A DNA stretch of 60,000 nucleotides. It comes from Polytrichum commune. Its lineage: Eukaryota; Streptophyta; Polytrichopsida; Polytrichales; Polytrichaceae. This document shows positions 46,701 through 58,700 of the stretch, in pieces (positions within the stretch are counted from its first letter, which is position 1; each line of letters starts with the position of its first letter). The notes under the pieces were generated by a model that was given only the letters and a program-made list of their open reading frames with translations, ran no database searches and was not told where the DNA came from. Both the position numbers and the translations under genes were made by a program. The DNA lies in assembly GCA_950295325.1 (NCBI GenBank), contig OX485803.1, positions 10,108,001 through 10,168,000 of the forward strand. Reading direction: 5' to 3'.

Positions 46701-49700
46701 TTAGCATACTTTACCCTGAGGTTTATAAAAAACCAATGCAGATGGTTTCAGACATGGACTTAATTAGAAACAAGAACTGCTTCTACTATTGTTAGAAACA
46801 TCAAGACATACCTTCATCAGCAGCATGTGCAGCCTTGAGCCGCTCAATTTCAGCCTTCCTTTGATTAGGTGTCAACTCTTCTTCATCCTAACAGCTCCAA
46901 AGACACTAATATCAGTATGAAACTGGGGATTAACCACTGAAACCAAGTCTATCCCAAGTTCAGGTCCTGAAATACAACCAACAATGCCAAGTGCCCATGA
47001 CCGAGAAGTTATGGCCATCCAGTCTGATTCGACCATTTCATGTCTAAATGGATCAATACTTTCCAGTGCTCACCGTACAAGTAGCTTCCTGGAATAAACT
47101 ACATGCATAAAAATATGTTTGCAACCAACTCAAAAACACCAGTTTGGTGATCCTAAAATGGACAAAAGCCATGCGTATACTCACCATCATTTCACTCCGA
47201 TTGTCATCCTCACCGTCCCAAACTGAGGTTGCCCTGGAGGAGAACCCTGCTCGCCCTGCATCCTCATCTTCACTTATCACACTACCCTCTTTGTCATCAT
47301 CTTTGTCAGCGTCCATGCCTTGCACATCCAAGTGTACACCTTCCATAGCATCCTCTTCAGCATCTCCCTCTTCTTGGTCAGAGTCTTCTACAATCCATGC
47401 TGCCTACACCCAGACAATATACACATATTTTCAGCAATCATGTTACAGGAAGCTGAGTAAGAGACATATTAAGATACACAAGAGTCACAAGAGAAACAAA
47501 ATGCTGCTTCAGACTATAATGCAGATACATGCCCCTCCATCAAGAACTCTACTCAATACAATGCCAAAATCTACAGAATTCCTCACATCAATAATGATTT
47601 TCTTACACACAGTGCACACAGAGGTACACTAGATACTGACCGACATGCTTTTGACAGTACATCTCATGCCCATGATAAGGTCACAAAAAAAGGAACCTGG
47701 TATTCAGATGTGCCCCGAGGGAGAACCCTCTTCTTTTTCCGAGCTTGACGCTGTTCATTTGTTGCCTGTGCCAGCTCCTCTTCTGTCGGCCAAGTCTGCA
47801 ACATCAGGACATCCCCATTAGATGTTAAAAACATCTCATAAACCCAAGAGAGACTAGAACAAAAAACTTGTAAAGAAAATCAGCGTATCAACCAATTGCC
47901 ACACGGTGCTTGATCTAGATGCATATTGTCACCACACCACCCTAGTATTCTACAAAAAATGGAAAAAAATGAAGAAATATACCTGCTCTCCAGCAAGTTC
48001 ATCAGGTACATTCTCAACAATGACAGATTCCTGTAATGAAGGATTTGGAACTATAGTACCCTGAAAAGCACCACATACAAAGGTTATGAGAACATCACAT
48101 TTTACATCAAAGTCTAATTCACTGGTAGCAAGAAGCCCTATCCAAGGAAGCTCAAGAAAAAACTCTCGATTAGTAGGTATTAGCAGGTTTGAATATTGAA
48201 TTGAGGTGAGTTAGAAAGAAAACCACTAATCTCGTTAATCAACCCAATGAGGACTGAGAATGTTAACCCAAGATTATTCCCGCAGACAGTTTCAAAGAAT
48301 GACACTCACAACATATTAGATAATGAATCCTGTTACTCATGTTCAATGGTATTCATTAAGAATGCTACATTTGAACCTTTTCATTAAAAAGCACAAAACA
48401 GGTTATCTTTCCAACTATAATAGCTACCACTATGTGACAGCTGACCTTTATATTAAGCACATGTATGAAGGCAAGAACCAGCAACTTAGACAAGGATCAC
48501 TGAATTTTAGCCTAATCTAAAATTTGTGTTCCTGTAGTTCTGATTCGGACCTTGTGGCCGGCGGACTCCTCCTCAACAAGCATACCATCTCCTTTGACCT
48601 GTTGCCGCTGCCTTTGACGCAAAGGCCAAGGATCGTCTATAATGTCAATTTGACTGAGCTGAAAGTCACCTACACCAGCCAAATGGACCTGTACATAGCA
48701 TCCAAGCATTACAAACCTTTCAAGACAGGAACACATACAAACAGAATTTCCAGTTTCAGCTATGCAGTAACTATTCTAACATGCTACACAGCAGAAACAA
48801 GAAGAAACGGCAGATCAACCTTGAACTCCACAATATGCTTCAGGTCTACTAGACTTGGAGAATCCTTCCTTCACTGACCATTCAAACTTGCATTTCTACA
48901 ATTCCACATGAATTTGGTGTGTCTCAACACTAAGTATAAAGAAACTACAGACATCAAGTACCTACAAGATTACATACCAGTTGATTAACAGACAAAACAC
49001 GGGAGCGAATGTAACCAGACATCTGCAAGGTGCCTGTTGCAGGAGTATCTGCATCAACCTCAAACTCCAGCTGCAGGACAACAAGGACAACTGGTAAGGC
49101 CACATCAATCTCACTAAGCAGCTAGTTCAGACACATGGTGATTTAACTAGTCCCTCACAGTTCAGTAAAACTACAGACATAATAAACATAAAAAAGTCAT
49201 GCCTTTCTCAAGAGTTCCAGCTTTAACAAATCAGGCAATGGATAGTAAAATGTCCTCCAATTTCTACACCCAAGCTATGAACAAGCATTACTCTTCATCA
49301 CACGAAGAGGGCTCTACAACTCCCAATTCATGTTAGTCAAACGGTGAGCCTACAGAGGTTTCATGAGAAACATTTCTGTGGATTGAAATCTTTGAGCAAT
49401 AGGATCCAAATGTGGCTATCACCACCAAAATACCTGTTGTGCAACAACATATGGGCGTTGTGTACGCCAAAGTGGACTGGAAAGTCGTTGCTCTGCAAGA
49501 TGTCTCAAAACCTGTGTCCAATTTGGTAATCAGCAAACAATATCCACATTTGAGAAAATAAAGACCCACATTCCCTGCAAGCATTGATGATAACCTTAAA
49601 TACCATGCATAACTAATTCAATCACCTGCTGGCACTCCTCCATAGAATCAGCAGTGAATAATTTTGTGTCTTCTAGGAGCTCAGTCTGCATGGCTGCAAA

Positions 49701-52129
49701 TGCAGTTTTCTTCACCTCTGATTTTTTCTTGACTGTAACATCCGATAGCCCCTGCTTAAAAGAACATTTTTGTTAGTATTAAAGCATTAATTGCTGATAG
49801 AGGTGAGCAGACAACATGCTGAGGTCCATTTGAGAACCTATTATAGAAGCAATAGCATTGCTTCCTCTGTTGACCCTTGATTGCAGATCTCAAGTAAGGG
49901 TTCACCTTAACACACCCAGTTTCCAACCTCCCGAGTCAATCAAGGTACCTCTAGTTACCAGATGTAATCCCATAAAAAATTGCAAGAATTTATTGCTATC
50001 GCTCTAATTCAAGTGACACTCAGCTTCAAATACCTGAATTCATTACTAATGCTCTCACTGGATGTGGGATATTTGATCACCCAGTGTTACACATGACCAT
50101 ATTTCCACTTGCAACATACTTAAAATCCATACAATGCAACATATGTACATGCAAAATGCTTATAGGATTTTCTCCTGTCCAGAAAACATGTGTTGATTAC
50201 AATAAAAAAAGAGTGGAACGATAACTGTCTTGTGCAGGACTGTCCTCAGCCCACACTCGAGCATGAATGCTTCAAATTCCAAAAATAAGATTACCCCAAA
50301 ATAAAGAGAAGTCCACTTACCAATAAGAGCCCTGTTGTAACTGGCAAGCCTAAAGATCTCAACATAGATAAGCATTGTTTCCCTCTTTTGTCCATGTAAC
50401 CATCCTCATCTGGTGACACAGGTCCTACAAATGCCACAAAATCTGCAACCTGCACAAAATTCAGAATTATAGAGTCAAATACAAGCCTGACATGAACATG
50501 CAGAAGTCCGCTCACCACATACACTTTTAGACATTCCCAGAACCTTGCACCATGCCGTTTAAAAGCTATCCTCTTATCTTGTTATCTTCCAGAGTTTTTC
50601 CCACTCGAAGACCTCTAACATGCCAAGTCACTGCACATGAAGGAGTAGGATGTTGACTATACCTTGGCAACTTCTAGACATGCTTGGAGATCATCCCGCG
50701 GAGCTTCTATAATCTTTTCAACAAAAAATAAATACATGACAAAATCAGAAGGTTATATAGCAAGACAGAACAAGAAGTTCAACGTTCTCCTAATAAAACA
50801 TAGATATGTAAGACCTCAAAGACTACTAAATTGAAGCCATTTTGATACTTAAGATGCTGAACCTGATGTTAGAGGCATATTTGCAATCAGCAGACTTGCT
50901 AGACAAAAATATATGAAATTGCTGCTTTGATAGCACTTTGGGTAAGTACTCACTGTAAGGCGAAGCTTGAATCGAGGAACAACTATTGTAAGTAATCCTA
51001 ATTCCTTGTTCTCTTGGACTACTGAAGCTTCTGTCTCCATGGCATCGACATTCTGGCCACTTGTGGCACTAACTTCTCCTGCATTGCATGCTGCAAGAAG
51101 TCGATTCTTCAAAGCTTCAACACTTACTCGGGATGAAAGGCCAACAAGTGCCTGGAGAGCAATGGATCAGTTCAGTGACATCATGAAAGGTGTGTGGACC
51201 ACTTCAATATGTAGAGAGACACAATACAAGGAGAAAACAACATCTAGTTGAAGCTCAGACATAAGTATGAAATTTATAACATAGGTAATCATCATTCTTG
51301 TTACCCTCCAGATTGATGTCAGACTTCACAAAATTAGCTTGAGACCTAACTCCTCATGGGCAACCAAACATGACTGAAAAATGTAAAATAAACCCTGTCA
51401 AGGATAGAGACTTGGTTCCTGCTACAGAAAGTACAATATTGGGACTCTAGGTAATTGATAAAAGAGTACTTGAGGGTCTTCATCCCACATTCTGATTAAG
51501 TCCATTAACTATTGATTTGCTTCAAGGTAAATTGAACAATAATTAGTTCTCGAGAATGATGTAAACAGAGTGATTCTAACCAGAATCCTTGGAGCACTAG
51601 AAGAGCTGCTGCTTGCTCGCTTCTCTGCTAAAACCCCAGCTCTCTTCTGCTCGCGAATCTGCTCGTCACAACTAAATAGTGTCAATAAAATCTTCTCAAC
51701 TGACATACATCACAAACACCAAAAATGCACTTTCCTTCAATGATATTACACAGACAGAAAAAAAAATGTGCACAGAAGTGTCGTCCAGGACAAGATTGAG
51801 CATAACAGCACATACATTTTTATTACGTTGATGACGGATGTCTCTGGCCGCTTGACCTGTTGGAATGACACGAGCAGGACCCTTGCCCGCCACTTTTTCG
51901 CCTACACACGTCAACGATGGCAAAAAAAATTAGAAAAAAATACAACCGAATTCATCACTTCAGAAACTTCTTCAAAAATCCACACTTGCAGAAGCGAAGC
52001 CATTATTCCCGCTGTCCAAAAATCAGAAAAACAAGTGTACTAACCTGACAATTTGTGTGCATTACGGGATGACTTCGACGCAAACCGCGTCTTGTGAGAC
52101 TTGTTCTTCTGCGTTCTGCCGCCCGCCAT
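43742..52129 (-). CDS. TSR1: pre-rRNA-processing protein TSR1 (BMS1/TSR1 GTPase-like family)
   Basis: The gene has 21 exons: 52045-52129, 51816-51901, 51581-51658, 50954-51151, 50663-50713, 50321-50449, 49626-49751, 49434-49511, 48978-49070, 48551-48688, 47983-48060, 47697-47795, 47185-47403, 46812-46887, 46572-46675, 45856-46115, 45570-45650, 45122-45352, 44701-44779, 44403-44466 and 43742-43851. All junctions are GT-AG and in phase, giving 2,463 nt and 820 aa, close to the roughly 800 aa usual for TSR1. TSR1 is a nucleolar/cytoplasmic factor for late 40S subunit assembly. It resembles the GTPase BMS1 but lacks a working GTP site. Landmarks are a basic N-terminus ([16 protein letters not shown]), an AARP2CN-type middle region (residues about 250-340), an acidic insert at about 414-460, and the C-terminal RIBIOP_C region with [26 protein letters not shown] and [18 protein letters not shown]. 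The start lies in a strong GCCATGG context. No breaks were seen. Confidence 0.96.
51279..51432. repeat. direct duplication, copy in TSR1 intron 3
   Basis: Starts ACATAGGTAATCATCATTCT and ends near AGAGACTTGGTTCCTG. It matches 52180-52325 at roughly 80% with small indels. Confidence 0.85.
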
Positions 52130-52179
52130 GGCGACAGCTCCTTCTCACAGATTCAGGAAGAATGCCAAGGAGTTACAGG

Positions 52180-52325
52180 ACATAGGTAATCATCATTCTT
52201 GTTCCTCTCCAGATTAAATTCAGACACACAAAATGAAACCTAACTCCTCATGGCAACCGAACATGCATGAAAATTGTGAATAAACATTATCACGGATCAT
52301 AGAGACTTGGTTCCCGTTGCGAAAA
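52180..52325. repeat. direct duplication, copy in TSR1 5' flank
   Basis: Second copy of 51279-51432, starting 51 bp upstream of the TSR1 start codon, so it probably overlaps the 5' UTR or core promoter. Shared blocks include CATAGGTAATCATCATTCTT, CCTAACTCCTCATGG and AGAGACTTGGTTCC. Confidence 0.85.
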
Positions 52326-52368
52326 GAAAGTCTGATCTCGGTCTCATGAGTTTACGAAATTCGCCACT

Positions 52369-52377
52369 AAACCCTAA
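52369..52377. promoter_or_regulatory. telo-box upstream of TSR1
   Basis: AAACCCTAA, 240 bp upstream of the ATG. In plants this motif is enriched in promoters of ribosomal-protein and ribosome-biogenesis genes (established knowledge), which fits TSR1. Confidence 0.6.
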
Positions 52378-52387
52378 CTCGCGCGCC

Positions 52388-52396
52388 AAACCCTAA
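52388..52396. promoter_or_regulatory. second telo-box upstream of TSR1
   Basis: A second AAACCCTAA, 19 bp from the first. No perfect TGGGCC/T site II element was found nearby; the closest is a GGCCC at about 52429. Confidence 0.6.
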
Positions 52397-52449
52397 TTTG
52401 TGCACCAGGCGAACCGGGACCCGCGGTCGGCCCGTAATAATAAATAATA

Positions 52450-53008
52450 AAAAGCTGAATATATGAGAAACAATGAGAAAACCAGCCAATATAGACCACT
52501 TGTAATGAAAAATATATATATATTACAAAAAATGCTTATCAATGGGGATGCCTATCATTGGAATTGTAAATTGGATCTACCTATAAATTCAATCATTTTT
52601 TAATAAAATGATATTATAATGGAAATAAAGTGAATGAAGTGAAATTGATTTTAAAGTCAAGGAATGTCTAAGTATGCTCGTAGACAATAATTCCGCCTCT
52701 CTTTGGACTAAACGTACACCAATATGGTGACAAATAGGCTAATTCCCCCAAGCAACAAAGTGTAGTACCTTTACAAGTTCTATTATTTATAGATGAGTTA
52801 TTATTGTGGTTTTTCTTTTTAGAATCAACATTCCTAGATATAAAGGGAAAATCATTTTTTCCCATATATATTATTGATATTTTAAAATGAAATTTCCAAA
52901 TTTTATAGTTTTCCTATAAATAGTTATAAATTGTGCCGAAACGGTCAAGGTACTACAGTTACAGCAACTTGATGATCCAATTGGAAGAAAGGCTTGAGAC
53001 TGCCTAGA
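52450..53008. other. intergenic, no gene recognised
   Basis: AT-rich upstream flank of TSR1 with short TA tracts. Nothing supported. Confidence 0.5.
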
Positions 53009-53200
53009 CTACACTTGAAATAAGGAAGGAAACAAATCTCCAATAAAGTTGTAGTGGAGACACTCTAGCACGAAATGTGCCTCGTTTCCAACTACATTGT
53101 CATAGCAAAAGTGACACATATTATTTATCTCTATGGATTTGGATAGGTGACCACCTACCAGTGTGAATGATGGGCCTATGATTTGAGGTGCAGTAAGCAA
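53009..53200 (-). pseudogene. LINE retrotransposon 3' remnant (zinc-knuckle tail)
   Basis: A minus-strand frame of 63 codons contains MCHFCYDNVVGNEAHFVLEC, a C-x2-C ... H-x4-C arrangement typical of the C-terminus of LINE reverse-transcriptase proteins, where it follows the RT domain. The rest of the protein was not recognised; the adjoining frame at 53176-53403 overlaps only slightly and may or may not belong. A short dead fragment. Confidence 0.55.
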
Positions 53201-53403
53201 TAATGATGTTGCGTTGGGGGTGGTGTTAATGGTTGCTTCAAGTACGATTCACACTCATAGTTGAAAAGGTCCTTAAGGTGAAAAGTTTCTAATATATTTC
53301 CAATGAGGTGGAAAGAATTCCACTCTTTAACGAGACAAGCTTGATTCAAAGTATCAAATGTGATATTCGGTGATGTTGGGATGTCGTGAGCTTCCCATTG
53401 CAA

Positions 53404-54499
53404 TAGATCCCACGAAGCCTTCCAAGTGGTTGTTATTTTGTGTCAAGTGTCGAATTATTGTACAAGTAGGTGTTGGGAAACTAAGGTTGCTTGATCAACT
53501 AACCAAAGAGAAGGGTAGGGTGGACAAGTCGTTGTTGGAAACCTATGATTAGCTTAAATGCATATAATTTACAGGAAGTCCTCCAAACTGACAGTTAAGT
53601 GAATATGAATTACAAGTTTCTAGAAACATTTTGGTGTATCATACATGTTATTTACAGCGAGTTTCTAACAAGTAAAGCAATATTATGTGGAGAATACCAA
53701 TAATTCCATCTCAAATTTCAAAAACATAGAAATCGTCAAAATTGTTATACTGTATTCATTTGACATTTACGCATATTTGGGCAAACCACTTGTCCCAAAA
53801 AACAAGGGATGTGCACTTATGGGGACAAAACCAACAACACAATAATCACAACTTTGAATATTTGTATTCCATGTTTGCCAACCACCATATTTGTGTAGTT
53901 TTACAATCTTATGTAAGTCATATTAACGGTTAGAATTGTCCACAATCCATGCATGAATCCAAGTATACTTAAATCCTAGGCATCCTATAAATCAAATTAT
54001 ACCAATGAAATCTTGCCATATTCAATTTCAAATTTGATTTTCTCTTTCTCTTTTCCTATCTTTTGAAAGAGAAAAAGCCATCCAATGATACACAACAGAA
54101 AATTAGAACCACGAAAACAAAAAAAGAATGAATTACAAATTATAACCATGTTTGGATTATGTAAAATTAATCCAATAATTAATAATTAATAATTAATGTT
54201 AAAAATAGTAATAGTAATAATAATAATAATAAACACACACTAAGTGTATACTAGAACTCAACAAGTTAAGGATCACAAAAAATGGAATTATGCTTCATCG
54301 GCCTTCATCAATCCAAAAAACATTGTCTGGAATCTATTTTGCTGAGCTAATAACTGATTGCATACATAAAGCACGTATTGAAGAGCAATATTGATTGTAT
54401 CATAAACTTCAAGAAGCTATACAACACTCATGAGGTTTTTGCCAAAGATATTAGGGTTATCCACTAGTAAAGGGGAGATTGAACTCATGTTTTGATATT
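53404..54499. other. intergenic, no gene recognised
   Basis: AT-rich. It includes a compound AATTAAT / TAA microsatellite near 54178-54232. Confidence 0.55.
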
Positions 54500-54654
54500 C
54501 ATAACATTACTCAACACTTAGTGCTCGTTTAGTGGGCCCTCAAAATGTAACAGTCAGATGTTCGAAGAGCTGTGCATAAAGACTTAGATTTTAACCGAGC
54601 TTCCAACATCCGACTGTTATATTCCGAGGGGCCACGTCGTTGAGTAATGTTATG
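54500..54654. mobile_element. short fold-back inverted-repeat element
   Basis: The two halves form a long imperfect palindrome: CATAACATTACTCAAC at the left and its complement at the right end, with GTAACAGTCAGATGTT and AACATCCGACTGTTAT pairing inside. No separate target-site duplication was resolved. Non-coding. Confidence 0.6.
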
Positions 54655-55236
54655 TGTGCCCCGTAATATGCTCATTCAATTGTTAATTAATGTGGTAACA
54701 ATGAAAGGGGGCTATTAACCGAGGGTCGGTTGGGTTATTTTATGCCATTTAGGACATGTGAAACACATGTGCGGGTGAGGTTGCATGGGCCTTGAGATTC
54801 GGTTAGGGTCCACTACTTTGAGTCATTCCTAATTGAAAACATCCATGATTGGATGAATGCATCCGTCTAAGGTAGATGGGTCTCGAATGGGTATTTTTTC
54901 TTTGACTATGTAGCCCACTTCTCTTAGAATATGAAACATGTGATTAGTATGAGATGGTTGGCAAATTCAATATCGAGGCTTTAGCCACTTTTCTCGTAAT
55001 TTATGGAGCTCATATGAATATCTTATTCCTTATCAAAGTGAACGTTCTCGTGCTCAGTAAGTGGCCATGTAGGCACCCCCATTTTTGTTCACCATTAAGC
55101 CTAGAATAGTTATCACATATTGAACACATAATCCAATCGTTTGTTGACACATGTCTTTCGGGTATATGTTCTTGGAGCCACACCTACGCACATACCACTC
55201 AAGTATAGGTGTCCGATTAAAGATAAGTAATTGAAT

Positions 55237-55740
55237 AAGGGCCACTTCACACATGAGACTGAGAGCCCGTGACCATTACACTTCAAGCACTCTCATTGGT
55301 GGAAAAGGCGGAGCCGGTCCAAGTTCGCTTCACTCTATGCTTGAGGGACCAACGGAGTATGCGAATGCAAGATGGATGGAAAGTCTACATGGATACCTAC
55401 ATGGCATCGAATGGATCATGTTTCATGGTCACTTGGATTATTTTCAAAAACCACCTCTTGGAGGTAGGCCTAACACAAAACCAGGAGACCATGACACTCC
55501 GAACGCTCACAACCGTTGATTTATTCTATTTTATCATGTGTGAGGACCCACATGAATAGAACTTCATTGAAATAGCATTTGGTTGAGGGCCCGGTCACAT
55601 ATGACTTCACACTACACTTGAGGGTCCGTGACCACACTACATGATTTTGGAGGTGTCTTGGGACGGCCTTTGGACACTTTCTTTTGCACTTTCACAATCT
55701 CATGGTCACAGCTCTTGGCTCATGTGTGAAGTGACCCTTA
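55237..55740. mobile_element. inverted-repeat element with AGGGCCACTTCACACATGAG ends
   Basis: The left arm AAGGGCCACTTCACACATGA (55237 onward) and the right arm ending TCATGTGTGAAGTGACCCTT are inverted for about 38 bp, through a GTGACCAT block. The same end occurs singly near 35956 as CAGGGCCACTTCACACATGA, so this is a dispersed family. No clear target-site duplication. Partial internal copies lie near 55580 and 55620. Confidence 0.65.
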
Positions 55741-58700
55741 GGCACCTCCACCTTCTTAATTTATGAAGAGACACGCGGGATAACACCGGATGCAAGACAA
55801 GCCCCTTCTCAAAACATGCAATTAGCACATAACTTGTTTCTATGCTTCAAATGTAAACTAATCAATAATGTGGAACTAGGTTATTTTTATTGGATGTAAC
55901 TCGGAAATTTCTTGAAGCATTTGTTATGTATTTGGTAATTCACATTTATCATTTTATACAAAGGATATATTAGATTTTAAATAGCATGAAATAAAATTGT
56001 AACTTGTATTGGTTCTTTTAGTTATTGTTATGAGTATTAGTTGTTATAATATAATATAATATATATAAATAATTGGAGACTTAGATTTAAGTAATATTTG
56101 TAAGATGTGCTTGAGTATCATTATTGCTAATTCAAGCCATCTCTTCTTGATATCTTAAACCCACACATCATGACATTGTATCATTGAATTGTTTTGCAGT
56201 GTAGTTTTTTGGGTCCAAATGTCTTAAATTTGGAATTTTGGTTCATGGCTAAAGGATCTACTTGAATTGTTGTTTTTGAAATAAATCCTTTGTTTTGGCA
56301 CCACATTTTGGTATTCATAAACTATAAAAACATTGGAATTCCAGGGGTAGATGTTGGCATTCATGGCAAAGGGGCATTGAACAACTACTTTGGCCGTTGC
56401 AAAGTCTATTGATAATGGTAAATGTTGTGGGTCATACAATTGTCACACACGCAAATTTGCACCTATGAACCAATCAAAATATTGAACATCATACATCCAT
56501 GCTATAGGTGACAATACTTTAATTGGATTGAAAATAGGTTGCAATGTAATTTATTACTTGAGAAAGGACTTCTTTTCCTTGTTGTGAGTAGGTGCCTAGG
56601 GAAGGTGTTGCTCATTGCTCACCTGCAAACCTACCTTCAAGTAAAAAACACCTCCATTTGCTTCAAATGATGTTATGTCCTTCAAATCTTTCTTGTGGCC
56701 CCAAACCCCCTACTCCACGTTTTATATGCATTCTAGTTATCACTTCAAATGCTGAGGAGATACAAGGTTTCTCAATGTATTCATCACATGAAGACACTTG
56801 ACAAGTAAAGGATATATATTGGAATCCACTTAAATAAGAAAGCAATCATCAATTTCGAATGTTTTGAAAAGTTTATAACAATGACAATGTCAGTGTTAAA
56901 TCTACTACCACATGGTATCATGGGTAGCCTTAGTTGAGAACGTCAACATAGGACTTTGACAATGGGAACTTGCAAGTGTGAGGGGGACAAATGCGGGTAC
57001 CAAATTGTAGGATGGGACGGGAGTAAAGATCCAGACCTAATAAGGTCTTGAGGATGGGATGAGGTTTTGAGGAAAATTCGATGTAATGTTGGAGTTAACT
57101 TAACCCCTATTGTTATTCAAGACCATATTGTGGTTTTGAACTTAAGTGTGCTATCCCTAGGGACATAAATGGGGGTCCTCATTGAGAATATCTTCATTTA
57201 TTAAAGGAAAATAATCGTCCCTATCTAGGGTGACCCATATTTGCAATTGGAAATTCCCCCATCAAATTGGATGTATGAAAAGCTTGAATTCTCCACTTCC
57301 CTTGGTGTTGGTTGAGACTGATACATGCACCCACAAAGGGGGTTTTGCATTCAAGTGGAAACATTATATGTTAATGGAGATCTAAACATGTATACAAAAA
57401 GGGTGGAGGCTACAAATTAGGGTTTAGGATTATGATTTGCAATTAAGGGTTAGGGTCTTGTTTTATGATTAGGAATCATGGAAAGTGTTATGAGATCATT
57501 ACTAAATCCATAACAAAAAATTGGGGTGTGGCATAGCATGTGCATGTAAAATGTCTACAAGTGCTCCAATCATGTGGGGCTACAACAAAATTGGCAACAA
57601 TCCGTCCTTGGCATAGACAAATTCTTAGTGACGCATTAGTTCTTTAGTTGTATGCATCCTAGCGTGTCTAGCACAATAGCCGAGGCCAAACACGCGTGAA
57701 GGAGTCAATTATACATAAAGAATAAAAAACCATCATTTCTATTATGACACAATGCAAATCAAGGCATATGGTATACTGAATGCACAACCACAAACATGGT
57801 AAAACGTATAAGTAATAGTAAAAGAGAACCACTTTCTTAGGATGTAACCTGTCCATCGGCCAAACTCTCAAGACATTGAAAGTGGGCCCCAACACCTTCT
57901 CCCCTAGTAACATGGCTAGTGGTGAATCCAATGGCCACCAATTAGGTGTGGCACGGTTCAATTCTTGAAATTGGATATACTTGTTAGTAAACCAACACTC
58001 ATAGATCAAACATTTAAGGTTGGAGTCACTTAACTTATTATTCTTGACCCATATATGCAAAAAAGAGTTTCTTCCAACAAAGAAGTTTGTGGACGAGCCT
58101 ACATAAAAAGACAAGAGAATAATTTTGATTGTCAACTTATCCGTTTTGGCACGAGGCCTCAATAAAGTTGGAAAAGTTTACAAGGATGGGTTGAAGTCTA
58201 CACTACAAATGTATAACTTTGCTTTAATTTTTTTGGAATTTACCTTTAATTCACAATGATATACTCTTTGATGAACTTTGCAGGCAATTCATTGCTCCTT
58301 TGCATTTGCATAACTTTAGAGCCTTTCAAATTAAAACAACTTATGAAGAAATTGACAACTGGGTCACCTTCTGTAAATTCCCTCAATCGATGCAGTGCAA
58401 AAATTGCTTGAATTGGCTTGAAATCGTTGTTAGTTCCCTTACTCAAGGTGAGAAACATGGAACAAATGTTCTTAATAAAATGAAAGAAGGTTGGCATCAA
58501 TTGGGACTTGATTTCCAAAGAGATTGAGGAAACTCCCTCTATTCACAAAGTCGAAGGTGCAAACTCCCTTCAACCACTAACTTTGTTCACATAAGTCATT
58601 TTTTCCTTCTAGGACACTTCACAAAAATCTTCCATCATGTATTCGGAAAATGCTCAAGTAGAAACAACAAAGCCTTCATTTAAGATTATCATCGAAGCAA

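Noticed and set aside
57668-58162. 164-codon minus-strand frame, briefly considered as a copia-type pol remnant
   Set aside because: Only vague resemblance and no catalytic motif; not supportable without a search.
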